Shown: positions 1-8,316 of the stretch, piece after piece
Numbering within the stretch: the stretch's first letter is position 1
Layout: every line of letters begins with the position of its first letter
DNA from: an uncultured Oscillospiraceae bacterium
GTDB taxonomy: Bacteria; Bacillota; Clostridia; Oscillospirales; Oscillospiraceae
Assembly (NCBI GenBank): GCA_910585815.1
Contig: CAJUFJ010000002.1
Location: forward strand, 1 to 64,000
Reading direction: 5' to 3'
Length of the DNA stretch: 64,000 nucleotides
Made by a program: the position numbers and the translations under genes
Notes under the pieces: generated by a model
The model's database searches: none
What the model was told of the DNA's origin: nothing
Seen by the model: the letters and a program-made list of their open reading frames with translations, nothing else

Positions 1-403
1 CAATCTGGGGGCCCACCTGGGCGGTGTCGCCGTCGATGGCCTGGCGGCCGCACATCACGATGTCGTCCTTGTCCACACCGATCTTGTCGATGGCGGCGGC
101 CAGGATCTGGGAGGTGGCGTAAGTATCGGAGCCGCCGAACTCACGGGCGGACACCAGAATGGCGCGGTCCACGCCACGGGCCATGACCTCGCGGAGCATA
201 CCCTCGGCGGGCGGGGGGCCCATGGAGACCACGATCACCTCGGCGCCGGTCTGCTCCTTCAGGACCAGAGCGGCCTCGACGGCGTTCAGGTCGTCGGGGT
301 TGGTGATGGCGGCCATGGAGGCCCGGTTCAGGGTACCATCGGGGTTGACGGCCACCTTACCGGAGGTATCGGGGACCTGCTTGACACAAACAATGATTTT
401 CAT
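1..403 (-). CDS. etfB: Electron transfer flavoprotein subunit beta, partial (C-terminus outside window)
   Basis: The leftward frame begins with MKIIVCVKQVPDTSGKVAV and continues through SMGPPPAEGMLREVMARGVD and CGRQAIDGDTAQVGPQ, which are hallmarks of EtfB. About 134 of roughly 260 residues are present; the rest lies beyond base 1. The start ATG at 403 has an AGGAGG site just upstream. EtfB with EtfA carries electrons for butyryl-CoA dehydrogenase and, in clostridia, supports flavin-based electron bifurcation with NADH and ferredoxin. It follows bcd by 18 bases on the same strand, so the two are almost certainly co-transcribed; etfA would be expected next, outside the window. Confidence 0.96.
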   Translation of the reverse strand, partial: MKIIVCVKQVPDTSGKVAVNPDGTLNRASMAAITNPDDLNAVEAALVLKEQTGAEVIVVSMGPPPAEGMLREVMARGVDRAILVSAREFGGSDTYATSQILAAAIDKIGVDKDDIVMCGRQAIDGDTAQVGPQI

Positions 404-421
404 TTCAATCTGCCTCCTATC

Positions 422-1564
<1,143 letters not shown>

Positions 1565-1688
1565 TTTGCAGTCCTCCTAGTTTAAATTACTTGACACTAT
1601 CGTGAGCGCCCCGGCCGTCCCCCCACCTCTCTCAGACTGGGGACGGAGGGGCAAAACGATACATAAGACGCGCCAAACCCTTCCGTCC

Positions 1689-1714
1689 ATCTTTGTTAGA
1701 TTTTTAACAAAGAT
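1689..1714. promoter_or_regulatory. Rex-type redox operator in the bcd leader
   Basis: A perfect 10-bp inverted repeat (ATCTTTGTTA at 1689-1698, TAACAAAGAT at 1705-1714) has as its core TTGTTAGATTTTTAACAA at 1693-1710. This matches the Rex consensus TTGTTAANNNNTTAACAA at every fixed position but one. Rex senses NADH/NAD+ and represses fermentation genes, including butyrate genes in clostridia (established). The site lies about 80-95 bases downstream of the predicted bcd start point, so it could act as a roadblock or belong to an additional promoter. Confidence 0.75.
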
Positions 1715-1797
1715 AAGGCGAAAAAAGAGCAACACGGGCCGATCCCGGCGTTGCGGACTTATCAGGTCTGGCATTATGTAGTGTCTTAACCATTGAA

Positions 1798-1826
1798 ATT
1801 ATATCGGGTTTTCGAGTGTAAAGCAA
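1798..1826 (-). promoter_or_regulatory. Probable promoter of the bcd-etfB operon
   Basis: On the minus strand there is TTGCTT (1826-1821), a 17-bp spacer and a perfect TATAAT (1803-1798). It would give a leader of about 225 bases before bcd, containing the Rex-type site and a GC-rich inverted repeat around 1615-1650. The 497-base gap between bcd and the next gene holds no other convincing coding sequence. Confidence 0.55.
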
Positions 1827-1998
1827 GTGGGACAGCCCTGGCAATTTATACAGTTTTTTCTCTCGAAATTTGTGTAAAAAATAAAACTTCGTCGATACCG
1901 GCAAAAACCATTGGAGAACCTGCATAGAATTGCCATTCAGCGCGGGGGAAAGGGGGTGGACAGTGGGAAATGGCGTTCGTCATTTTTTCGGTGGGGTA

Positions 1999-2029
1999 TT
2001 GACTGTAAAGGGCCTTGATAGTGTATACT
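1999..2029 (+). promoter_or_regulatory. MerR-type promoter with 19-bp spacer and dyad
   Basis: TTGACT (1999-2004) and TATACT (2024-2029) are separated by 19 bp, longer than the usual 17. The spacer region contains the dyad ACTGTAAAGG (2002-2011) / CCTTGATAGT (2013-2022), 8 of 10 positions matching. Overlong spacers with a central dyad are the signature of promoters activated by MerR-family proteins (established). The next gene is itself a MerR protein, so autoregulation is inferred. Confidence 0.75.
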
Positions 2030-2061
2030 CGCCTTAAATTCAAGAGAAAGAGGGGTTGATT

Positions 2062-3057
2062 ATGACCATCAAGGAAGTGGAGGACCGCACCGGACTGGCC
2101 CGGGCCAATATCCGCTACTATGAGGATCAGGGCTTTTTCTCCGCCGCCCGGGGGGAGAACGGCTATCGGAACTATTCGGGGGAGAATGTGGAGACCCTGT
2201 TAAAGGTAAAGCTGTTCCGTCAGCTGGGCTTTTCCCTGGAGGACATCCGCGACCTTCAGCGGGGGGACCAGCGGCTGGAGACCGCCCTGCTCCGCCGGGA
2301 GGAGGGGCTGGACCGGGAACAGCTCGCCCTGGACCGGGCCGCCCGGCTGTGCCGGGAGCTGCGGGAGGAGAGGGCCGACTTCGCCACCCTGGACCCCCGG
2401 CGCTACTTGGACCGGCTGGAGCAGGAAAATCCCCCGGCAGCTTTCAAGGAGGACCGGTTCCCCAGAAGGCCTTTTCATCTTCGCCGGTACTGTGCCCGTA
2501 TGCTGGACTGGCTGATCTGGATCACCCTGGCAAGCCTGGCGCTGACGGTAGGAGAGCGTCTGGGCGTCCCTTTGCCGGAGGACACCCACCTAACCGCCGC
2601 CTTCCTGTCCTTCGGGCTGATGGCCGTATCTGAGACGCTGCTGCTTCACTTCACCGGGGCCACCCTGGGGAAAAAGCTGCTGGGCATGAAGCTCCTGCAT
2701 GAAGATGGTAGCTTCCTCACCCTGAGAGAGGCAGCCGGCCGCACCCTTCAGGTGATGATCTCGTTCGCGTTCTATATCCTGGCCGCGATGTACAGAGTAT
2801 TAGGTGACTCGACGGCGGGATATGTTCATGGAATCAGTTTCTTTGTGGTATGGGCCTGGAGATTTGGAGATGAGGCCAGTTCGCTTCTGGACAAGTACTT
2901 CTATTTCTGGAAGCGGGACAATGAGCTCTATCTGGACGGCAGTACCCGGGACAAGTCCTTTTGGGATCGGGAGGAGACAAAACCCGGGGTGGTGGTGGCC
3001 GGTCTGCTGGCTGTGTTCTGCTTCTGGTTTACCTTCGCCCTGCCCTGCGGGCTTTGA
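2062..3057 (+). CDS. MerR-family regulator fused to an RDD membrane domain
   Basis: The 331-residue protein starts with a MerR winged helix (MTIKEVEDRTGLARANIRYY, then YEDQGFFSAARGENGYRNYS) and a coiled-coil segment. From about residue 140 it continues as an RDD domain: FHLRRYCARMLDWLIWITLA, GATLGKKLLGMKLLHEDGS and a final hydrophobic helix near the C-terminus. The hydrophobic segments predict several membrane passes, making this a membrane-tethered DNA-binding protein. ATG 2062 is preferred over TTG 2056 because the AGAGGGG site sits at a normal distance. It is divergent from bcd and convergent with hbd, and probably controls its own 19-bp-spacer promoter. The effector is not evident. Confidence 0.85.
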   Translation: MTIKEVEDRTGLARANIRYYEDQGFFSAARGENGYRNYSGENVETLLKVKLFRQLGFSLEDIRDLQRGDQRLETALLRREEGLDREQLALDRAARLCRELREERADFATLDPRRYLDRLEQENPPAAFKEDRFPRRPFHLRRYCARMLDWLIWITLASLALTVGERLGVPLPEDTHLTAAFLSFGLMAVSETLLLHFTGATLGKKLLGMKLLHEDGSFLTLREAAGRTLQVMISFAFYILAAMYRVLGDSTAGYVHGISFFVVWAWRFGDEASSLLDKYFYFWKRDNELYLDGSTRDKSFWDREETKPGVVVAGLLAVFCFWFTFALPCGL

Positions 3058-3107
3058 CAAAAAGAGCCCTTCCCGGAAAGGGGTGGCCGCTCCATTTCCA
3101 CATAACA

Positions 3108-3134
3108 AATCCCGCCCCCGGAAGGGGCGGGATT
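3108..3134. terminator. Hairpin between merR-RDD and hbd (likely bidirectional terminator)
   Basis: The arms AATCCCGCCCC (3108-3118) and GGGGCGGGATT (3124-3134) form an 11-bp stem with a short loop, between two convergent genes. The flanking T-tracts are weak on both strands, so termination efficiency is uncertain. Confidence 0.55.
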
Positions 3135-3145
3135 CAAAATTCTGT

Positions 3146-3982
3146 TTATTTGCTGTAGTCGTAGAAGCCCTTGCCGGTCTTGCGGCCCAGCAGGCCGCCC
3201 CGGACCATCTTCCGCAGCAGCAGGGAGGCGCGGTACTTGGGGTCGCCGGTCTCATTGTACAGGGTATCCATAATGGCCAGGCAGACGTCCAGGCCCACCA
3301 GGTCGCCCAGGGCCAGGGGGCCCATGGGGTGGTTGGCGCCCAGTTTCATGGCGGTGTCGATGCCCTCGGCGGAAGCCACGCCGGTGTACAGCAGGTCGGC
3401 GGCCTCGTTGATCATGGGAATGAGAATCTTGTTGACCACGAAGCCGGGGGCCTCGGCCACCTCGACGGGCTCCTTGCCGATCCCCTTGGACAGGTTGAAG
3501 ATGAAGTCGAAGGTCTCCTGGGAGGTGTTGGCGCCCCGGATGACCTCAACCAGCTTCATGTTGGGCACGGGGTTGAAGAAGTGCATGCCGATGACAGGGT
3601 GCTTCAGGCCCAGGGCCATCTCGGTGATGGACAGGGAGGATGTATTGGAGGCGAAGATGGTGCCCTCCTTGCACATGGCGTCCAGCTCGCCCAGCAGCTC
3701 CTTCTTGGTGACCATGTCCTCCTTGACGCACTCGATAATCAGGTCGGCGTCGGCAGCGGCGGACTTCTCCTCCACCAGCACGTTGGCCATCAGGGCGTCC
3801 TTGGCAGCCTGGTCCATCTTGCCCTTGTCCACCCGCTTCTGGAGGGACTTGTCCAGATTGTCCTTGTGCCGCTGGGCGGAGGCCACGCTGCTGGCGTACA
3901 TCAGGGCGGTGTGGCCCTTGGCCGCAAAGACCTGGGCAATGCCGCTGCCCATGGTGCCGGCGCCGAAAATCGCTACTTTCAT
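3146..3982 (-). CDS. hbd: 3-hydroxybutyryl-CoA dehydrogenase
   Basis: The 278-residue protein opens with the NAD(P)-binding glycine motif MKVAIFGAGTMGSGIAQVFA. It has the ASNTSSLSIT segment and the catalytic HFFNPVP motif (His134), followed by the C-terminal helical domain (GEVAEAPGFVVNKIL-type region). It interconverts acetoacetyl-CoA and 3-hydroxybutyryl-CoA in the butyrate pathway. The length is typical. ATG 3982 has an AGGAGG site. It is separated from bcd-etfB by the MerR-RDD gene and has its own promoter, so the butyrate genes here are not one operon. Confidence 0.97.
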   Translation of the reverse strand: MKVAIFGAGTMGSGIAQVFAAKGHTALMYASSVASAQRHKDNLDKSLQKRVDKGKMDQAAKDALMANVLVEEKSAAADADLIIECVKEDMVTKKELLGELDAMCKEGTIFASNTSSLSITEMALGLKHPVIGMHFFNPVPNMKLVEVIRGANTSQETFDFIFNLSKGIGKEPVEVAEAPGFVVNKILIPMINEAADLLYTGVASAEGIDTAMKLGANHPMGPLALGDLVGLDVCLAIMDTLYNETGDPKYRASLLLRKMVRGGLLGRKTGKGFYDYSK

Positions 3983-4110
3983 AACTGTTTCCTCCTATAA
4001 AGATGATTTCCCCCTTCCCGCCCGAACGGGCGGAGCGCGAAAAGAGGGATATTTTTGCCGGACCCTCCGGCGGAAATGGCCGGATACCCGGCCCCGCTCT
4101 CTTGGCTACC

Positions 4111-4139
4111 AGTATAACCGTTTTTTCCCGGAAAGGCAA
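4111..4139 (-). promoter_or_regulatory. Promoter of hbd
   Basis: On the minus strand TTGCCT (4139-4134) and TATACT (4116-4111) are spaced by 17 bp, about 130 bases before hbd. No Rex-like TTGTTAA...TTAACAA dyad was seen here, unlike at bcd. Confidence 0.6.
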
Positions 4140-4173
4140 GAGAAAAATCGTGCCCGAAATAAGAGGATTTCGC

Positions 4174-4202
4174 TTGACACATATCCGGCGGGATGTTAAT
4201 AT
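4174..4202 (+). promoter_or_regulatory. Promoter of the cysteine T-box transcript
   Basis: A perfect TTGACA (4174-4179) and TAATAT (4197-4202) with a 17-bp spacer place the transcript start near 4209, immediately before the T-box leader. Confidence 0.7.
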
Positions 4203-4208
4203 ATTGTA

Positions 4209-4430
4209 CTATAACAGCGCAGAGAACGGAAAAGTAGCGTCCCACCCAAAGGACAGAGAGGGCCCTTCACCGGCTGAAAGGGGGCCCGCGGCGGGAGGAT
4301 GTGAAGTGCGTCCGGGAGCGCGGCGGGTAATGCCGCCCGGTTTGGCCCCGATAGCGGCCAGTTGAGTGAAACTAAGAGTGGAACCGCGAGATGATCGCCT
4401 CTTATGCCTTCGGGCGTAGGAGGTTTTTTG
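4209..4430 (+). promoter_or_regulatory. T-box riboswitch upstream of cysE, probable Cys (UGC) specifier
   Basis: The T-box core AGTGGAACCGCG lies at 4377-4388. It is followed by an intrinsic terminator with an 11-bp stem (4398-4408 / 4413-4423), a TTCG loop and six T at 4424-4429. Stem I shows the AGAGAG element near 4253-4258 and a GTGAAG-TGC-G specifier segment, with TGC at 4307-4309. A Cys codon fits the downstream cysE and cysS genes. Uncharged tRNA-Cys would pair with the specifier and T-box and allow read-through (established mechanism). The T-box call is firm; the specifier is inferred by eye. Confidence 0.93.
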
Positions 4431-4452
4431 TTTCCACCCAAGGGGGTACAAT

Positions 4453-5136
4453 ATGTTCAAAGCCTTAAACGAAACCTTGGAGGCCTACCAGCGCCGGGAC
4501 CCGGCGGCCCGGTCCAAACTGGAGATTTTCCTGCTGTACCAGGGGGTCCACGCCACCCTGTATCACCGGCTGGCCCACTGGCTGTACTGCCACAAGTGGA
4601 AGTTCCTGGCCCGGGTGATCTCCCAGTGGTCCCGGTTCTGGACTGGGATTGAGATTCACCCCGGGGCCAAGATCGGCCGCCGGTTCGTCATCGACCACGG
4701 CATGGGCATTGTCATCGGAGAGACCGCCGAGGTGGGGGACGACGTGCTCATCTACCACGGTGTCACCCTGGGGGGCACCGGCAAGGACCAGGGCAAGCGT
4801 CACCCCACCATTGGCAACAACGTGCTCATCTCCTGCGGGGCCAAGGTGCTGGGTCCCTTCAAGGTGGGGGACAACGCCCGCATCGCCGCCAACGCGGTGG
4901 TCCTCTCCGAGGTCCCGGAGAACGCCACTGCCGTGGGCATCCCCGCACAGATTGTCCGCATCGCAGGCCGGGCCACCCACTACGCCGACGACGTGGACCA
5001 GACTAGCGTCAACAACCCCACCCTGGAGAAGCTGGCCGCCATCTCTGCCCGGCTGGAGCTGGTGGAAAAGCTGCTGGATGAAAAATATCTGGAGCAAAAA
5101 GAGGGGAGGAAACCCAAACGCGCACCCCAACTATAA
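4453..5136 (+). CDS. cysE: Serine O-acetyltransferase
   Basis: This 227-residue protein has the helical N-terminus of CysE and a left-handed beta-helix of hexapeptide repeats (IEIHPGAKIGRRFVIDHGMG, then VIGETAEVGDDVLIYHGVTL). The catalytic-type histidines and the GGTGKDQGKRHPTIG loop are present. It makes O-acetylserine, the carbon precursor of cysteine. ATG 4453 follows an AAGGGGG site directly after the T-box terminator, so expression is controlled by charged tRNA-Cys. The tail beyond residue 195 is short and charged. Its last six bases overlap the end of the convergent small gene. Confidence 0.96.
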   Translation: MFKALNETLEAYQRRDPAARSKLEIFLLYQGVHATLYHRLAHWLYCHKWKFLARVISQWSRFWTGIEIHPGAKIGRRFVIDHGMGIVIGETAEVGDDVLIYHGVTLGGTGKDQGKRHPTIGNNVLISCGAKVLGPFKVGDNARIAANAVVLSEVPENATAVGIPAQIVRIAGRATHYADDVDQTSVNNPTLEKLAAISARLELVEKLLDEKYLEQKEGRKPKRAPQL

Positions 5137-5388
5137 CCGCCCCAGCTCCAGGCCAATGGAGATACCCGCGAGAAGGACAGCGCGTTCCTGGTTAATGTCG
5201 ATTTTCAGCAGTTCTGCCTTTAATTCGTCTATCCAGTTCTCCGCTTCCGGGCCTAAGGTTTTTAGTTGGCTGGTCAGTTTGTCCGCCTCATACCAAGCAG
5301 CTCGAGTCTGTGCGGCAGTTTCTTTCTGAAAATGGGGGATAAGGTTTTCAGCGGCATATAGAGTAAGGGCATCTATCAGACTTTCCAT
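5131..5388 (-). CDS. Small protein of unknown function, divergent from an XRE regulator
   Basis: The frame encodes 85 residues (MESLIDALTLYAAENLIPHF at the start, INQERAVLLAGISIGLELGR at the end). It is mostly helical and amphipathic, with no signal peptide and no catalytic motif that I recognise. ATG 5388 has a good AGGAGAG site, which supports it being real. It is weakly reminiscent of short DUF6809-type proteins of clostridial mobile elements, but this is a guess. It faces away from the XRE gene across a 94-base region carrying a direct repeat, and its 3' end touches cysE. Confidence 0.6.
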   Translation of the reverse strand: MESLIDALTLYAAENLIPHFQKETAAQTRAAWYEADKLTSQLKTLGPEAENWIDELKAELLKIDINQERAVLLAGISIGLELGRL

Positions 5389-5412
5389 AATATCTCTCCT
5401 ATTTGTCTAATT

Positions 5413-5460
5413 CCGCACACACGTACGTCCTACAAGCATATTATATCCGCACATACGTAC
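5413..5460. promoter_or_regulatory. Direct repeat operator candidate between divergent genes
   Basis: CCGCACACACGTAC (5413-5426) and CCGCACATACGTAC (5447-5460) match at 13 of 14 positions and sit 34 bp apart centre to centre, in the region shared by the two divergent starts. Each copy includes the self-complementary core ACGT within TACGTA-like sequence. The neighbouring XRE protein is the obvious candidate to bind them. Confidence 0.6.
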
Positions 5461-5482
5461 TTTGTCAAGGGGTGAATTTATT

Positions 5483-5692
5483 TTGTCTGTTTTTTCGGAG
5501 CGGTTATCCTTTTTGAGGAGGCAAAAGCATATTTCTCAGGAAGCCTTTTCAAAAGAAATTGGAATTTCAAATCGAGCTTATCAATATTACGAAACCGGGA
5601 CGCGGGAACCAACACTTTCTGTTGCTGCCAAAATTGCTGATTTTTACGGTGTTTCCTTGGACTATTTGGCGGGACGATCAGAAGAAAAATAA
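5483..5692 (+). CDS. XRE-family helix-turn-helix regulator (small)
   Basis: The 69-residue protein is almost entirely one Cro/C1-type helix-turn-helix: LSFLRRQKHISQEAFSKEIG, then AYQYYETGTREPTLSVAAKI and FYGVSLDYLAGRSEEK. TTG 5483 is preferred because an AGGGGTG site precedes it at normal spacing; an upstream TTG at 5462 would lack one. Base composition is clearly more AT-rich than cysE and cysS on either side, suggesting acquisition. It probably autoregulates the divergent region. Confidence 0.85.
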   Translation: MSVFSERLSFLRRQKHISQEAFSKEIGISNRAYQYYETGTREPTLSVAAKIADFYGVSLDYLAGRSEEK

Positions 5693-5710
5693 AAAATGGA
5701 GGAAAAAGCC

Positions 5711-7156
5711 ATGCAATTATACAACAGTGCCACCCACAAGAAGGAAGAATTTACCACCCACACCCCCGGCCATGTGGAGATGTACACCTGTGGACCCACG
5801 GTGTACCACTTCGCCCACATCGGCAATCTGCGGTCCTATATCATGGAGGACGTGCTGGAGAAGTTCCTGCGCTACGACGGCTACGACGTGAACCGGGTCA
5901 TGAACATCACCGACGTGGGCCACCTCAGCTCCGACGCCGACACCGGCGAGGACAAGATGCTCAAGGGGGCCAAGCGGGAGCACAAAACCGTCATGGAGAT
6001 TGCCCAGTACTACACCGACGCCTTCTTTGACGACTGCCGCAAGCTGAACATCAAGACCCCCGACGTGGTCCAGCCCGCCACCGGGCTCATTGACGAGTTC
6101 ATCAAGCTGGTGGAGGGCCTGCTGGACAAGGGCTATGCCTACGTGGCCGGGGGCAATGTGTACTTCGACACCTCCAAACTGGAGCGGTACTATATTTTCA
6201 ACTCCCACGACGAGGAGGACCTGGCGGTGGGCGTCCGGGAGGGCGTGGAGGAGGACGAGAACAAGCGGAACAAGAACGACTTCGTCCTCTGGTTTACCAA
6301 GTCCAAATTTGAGGACCAGGCCCTGAAATGGGACTCCCCCTGGGGGGTGGGCTACCCCGGCTGGCACATCGAGTGCTCCGGCATCTCCCTGAAGTACAAC
6401 GGCGAATATCTGGACCTCCACTGCGGCGGCATTGACAACGCCTTCCCCCACCACACCAATGAGATTGCCCAGTCTGAGGCCTATATCGGACATTCCTGGT
6501 GTAAGCAGTGGTTCCATGTCCACCACCTGAACACAAACAGCGGCAAGATGTCCAAGTCCAAGGGGGAGTTCCTCACCGTCTCCCTGCTGGAGGAGAAGGG
6601 CTACGACCCCCTTGTCTACCGCTTCTTCTGTCTGCAAAGCCACTACCGCAAGGGGCTGGTGTTCTCCTGGGAGAATCTGGACAACGCCACGGTGGCCTTC
6701 CAGAAGCTGATTGCCAAAATCGCAGCCCTGGACCCGGCTGACGGCCCCGTTGACGAAGGGGTCGCGGCGGAGTACAAGGAAAAATTCCGCAGTCAGGTGG
6801 GCAACGACCTGAACACCGCCCTGGGCGTCACCGCCCTGTACGACGCCCTCAAGGCTAAGACCAACGGCGCCACCCGGCTGGCCATTCTGGACAGCTTCGA
6901 CCAGGTGCTCTCCCTGTCCCTGCTGGACAAGGCCGCAGCCGTCCGGGAGGAGCAGAAGAAGCAGAAGACCGCCTCCCAGGGCGGCTATACCATCACCGGC
7001 GAGGGCGACCCCGCTGTGGACGCCCAGGTCATGGCCCGGTTTGAGGCCAAGAAGGCCAAGAACTTTGCCGAGGCCGACCGCATCCGGGATGAACTCAAGG
7101 CCCAGGGCATCGAGGTTACCGACGTGCCCGGCGGGGCGAGCTGGAAAAGGGTGTAA
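5711..7156 (+). CDS. cysS: Cysteinyl-tRNA synthetase
   Basis: This 481-residue class I synthetase shows the zinc/cysteine-binding MYTCGPTVYHFAHIGNLRSY start with the HIGN signature, WHIECSGIS, and SGKMSKSKGEFLT for the KMSKS loop. The C-terminal DALR-type domain ends with the typical AEADRIRDELKAQGIEV segment. ATG 5711 is chosen over 5696 because GGAGG precedes it by eight bases. In many Firmicutes cysE and cysS form one T-box-controlled operon; here the small-protein/XRE pair lies between them, so T-box read-through may or may not still reach cysS. Confidence 0.97.
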   Translation: MQLYNSATHKKEEFTTHTPGHVEMYTCGPTVYHFAHIGNLRSYIMEDVLEKFLRYDGYDVNRVMNITDVGHLSSDADTGEDKMLKGAKREHKTVMEIAQYYTDAFFDDCRKLNIKTPDVVQPATGLIDEFIKLVEGLLDKGYAYVAGGNVYFDTSKLERYYIFNSHDEEDLAVGVREGVEEDENKRNKNDFVLWFTKSKFEDQALKWDSPWGVGYPGWHIECSGISLKYNGEYLDLHCGGIDNAFPHHTNEIAQSEAYIGHSWCKQWFHVHHLNTNSGKMSKSKGEFLTVSLLEEKGYDPLVYRFFCLQSHYRKGLVFSWENLDNATVAFQKLIAKIAALDPADGPVDEGVAAEYKEKFRSQVGNDLNTALGVTALYDALKAKTNGATRLAILDSFDQVLSLSLLDKAAAVREEQKKQKTASQGGYTITGEGDPAVDAQVMARFEAKKAKNFAEADRIRDELKAQGIEVTDVPGGASWKRV

Positions 7157-7160
7157 AAAC

Positions 7161-7193
7161 GCGGACCGTTGCCGAAACTGGGTAACGGTCCGC
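7161..7193. terminator. Terminator between cysS and the convergent DUF3298-like gene
   Basis: The arms GCGGACCGTT (7161-7170) and AACGGTCCGC (7184-7193) form a 10-bp stem. On the minus strand it is followed by GTTTTTAC, giving a proper T-tract for the leftward gene. The rightward side lacks one. Confidence 0.7.
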
Positions 7194-7200
7194 TAACGCC

Positions 7201-7854
7201 TCATTTCTCCAGCGGGATGGTAAACACCGGGCAGCCCTCCGCCGCCGGGGAGGCGGCGCACTGGGGAAGGCTTACCTCCACCCCCTCCCCGGTGAGGCAC
7301 CAGCCCCGGAGGAGACGGGCCTTTTTGGCCTTCCGGGGCCAGTCGCCGTCCAGAAAGCAGTCCCCCGCCTGGCGGCGCTCCTCCCCCTGGCGCAGGATGG
7401 CCTGCCACAGGCGGTTTTTCCAGCCCTTCTCCCCCTGAAACAGGGAGCCCAGGGGCTTGGGCGCCCCCTCCCGGAGCCTCCACACGTCCCCCCACCGCAC
7501 CCGGGCGGGGCGGCTGTCCCCCCGGACCTCGGCGCCGAAAAACCGCAGACTGAGGACCCCGTCCTGAAGGAGAACTGTCTCCCCCCTCATCTCCCCCGAC
7601 CAGGGGGTGAAGGGCCGGGCCGCCTCCCGGCGGGCGGCCAGCTCCAGACAGGCGGCCCAGTAGACCTCCCGCTCCCACCGTTGCCGCCACTGGCCGGCCA
7701 GCCGGGCATAGTACCGGCTGATCCACCGTCCGCCCAAGCCGCCGTCCTCAATCCGGGGCCAGGACAGGGTGTATTTCAGCACCGGCTCCCCCTGCAGGGT
7801 CAATGTCTCCGCTGTCTCCTCCCAGATCACCCGGGCCTGTCTGGCTTCACCCAC
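7201..7854 (-). CDS. DUF3298-like protein
   Basis: The 217-residue protein has no signal peptide or clear membrane segment. The middle (VYWAACLELAARREAARPF) and the end (LPQCAASPAAEGCPVFTIPL) resemble the DUF3298 fold, whose C-terminus usually reads like PYAAGxPxFxIPY. This is a family resemblance only, and no enzymatic role is implied. It is very GC-rich, stands alone, and is convergent with cysS. ATG 7854 lacks a strong ribosome site, so the exact start is uncertain. Confidence 0.6.
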   Translation of the reverse strand: MGEARQARVIWEETAETLTLQGEPVLKYTLSWPRIEDGGLGGRWISRYYARLAGQWRQRWEREVYWAACLELAARREAARPFTPWSGEMRGETVLLQDGVLSLRFFGAEVRGDSRPARVRWGDVWRLREGAPKPLGSLFQGEKGWKNRLWQAILRQGEERRQAGDCFLDGDWPRKAKKARLLRGWCLTGEGVEVSLPQCAASPAAEGCPVFTIPLEK

Positions 7855-7958
7855 AGCGCTCCCCTCCCTCCTCGTTTTCCCATCCTATGCCCGGGCCGGG
7901 CGGTGTGTGTATCTTTGCCGATTGTGGGTATTTTTCCCATATTCTTTGCTTTTTTAAG

Positions 7959-7987
7959 TTTACTTTTCTACGTCAGTGTGTTAAAAT
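7959..7987 (+). promoter_or_regulatory. Probable promoter of yerC-methyltransferase-hslO
   Basis: TTTACT (7959-7964), a 17-bp spacer and TAAAAT (7982-7987) lie in an AT-rich island just before yerC. Confidence 0.5.
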
Positions 7988-8019
7988 AGAGAAAAATACA
8001 GGAGAGGCAGGTACGCCAC

Positions 8020-8316
8020 ATGTCAAAATTTTTGGACAAGCAGAGCAGCGACGCCCTGTATCGGGCCATCGTCAACATCCAGAACGAGGAGGAGTGCCGC
8101 AAGTTTTTAGAGGACCTGTGCACCGTCTCCGAGCTGAAGGCCATGCAGCAGCGGATGGACGTGGCCCTGCTGCTGGACCAGGGGCTGATCTACAGCGAGA
8201 TTCTGGAGAAGACCGGGGCCTCCAGCGCCACCATCAGCCGGGTAAACCGTTGTCTCCACTACGGGGCGGGGGGATATAAGATCATCGTCCCCCGGCTGAA
8301 GGCGGAGCAGGAATGA
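8020..8316 (+). CDS. yerC: YerC/YecD-family TrpR-related DNA-binding protein
   Basis: The 98-residue protein has the TrpR-like helix-turn-helix: CTVSELKAMQQRMDVALLLD, then YSEILEKTGASSATISRVNR. The length and layout match the YerC/YecD family of Firmicutes, which are related to Trp repressor but whose ligand is generally unknown. AGGAGAGG lies about 15 bases before ATG 8020. It overlaps the following methyltransferase start by four bases (ATGA), so the two are translationally coupled. Confidence 0.9.
   Translation: MSKFLDKQSSDALYRAIVNIQNEEECRKFLEDLCTVSELKAMQQRMDVALLLDQGLIYSEILEKTGASSATISRVNRCLHYGAGGYKIIVPRLKAEQE

Noticed and set aside
1577..2043. Small leftward frames in the bcd leader
   Set aside because: No ribosome sites, no family resemblance, and the region is better explained by promoter and Rex-type sequences.
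4003..4365. Frame across the cysE leader
   Set aside because: It lies over the T-box structure; the RNA element explains the sequence.
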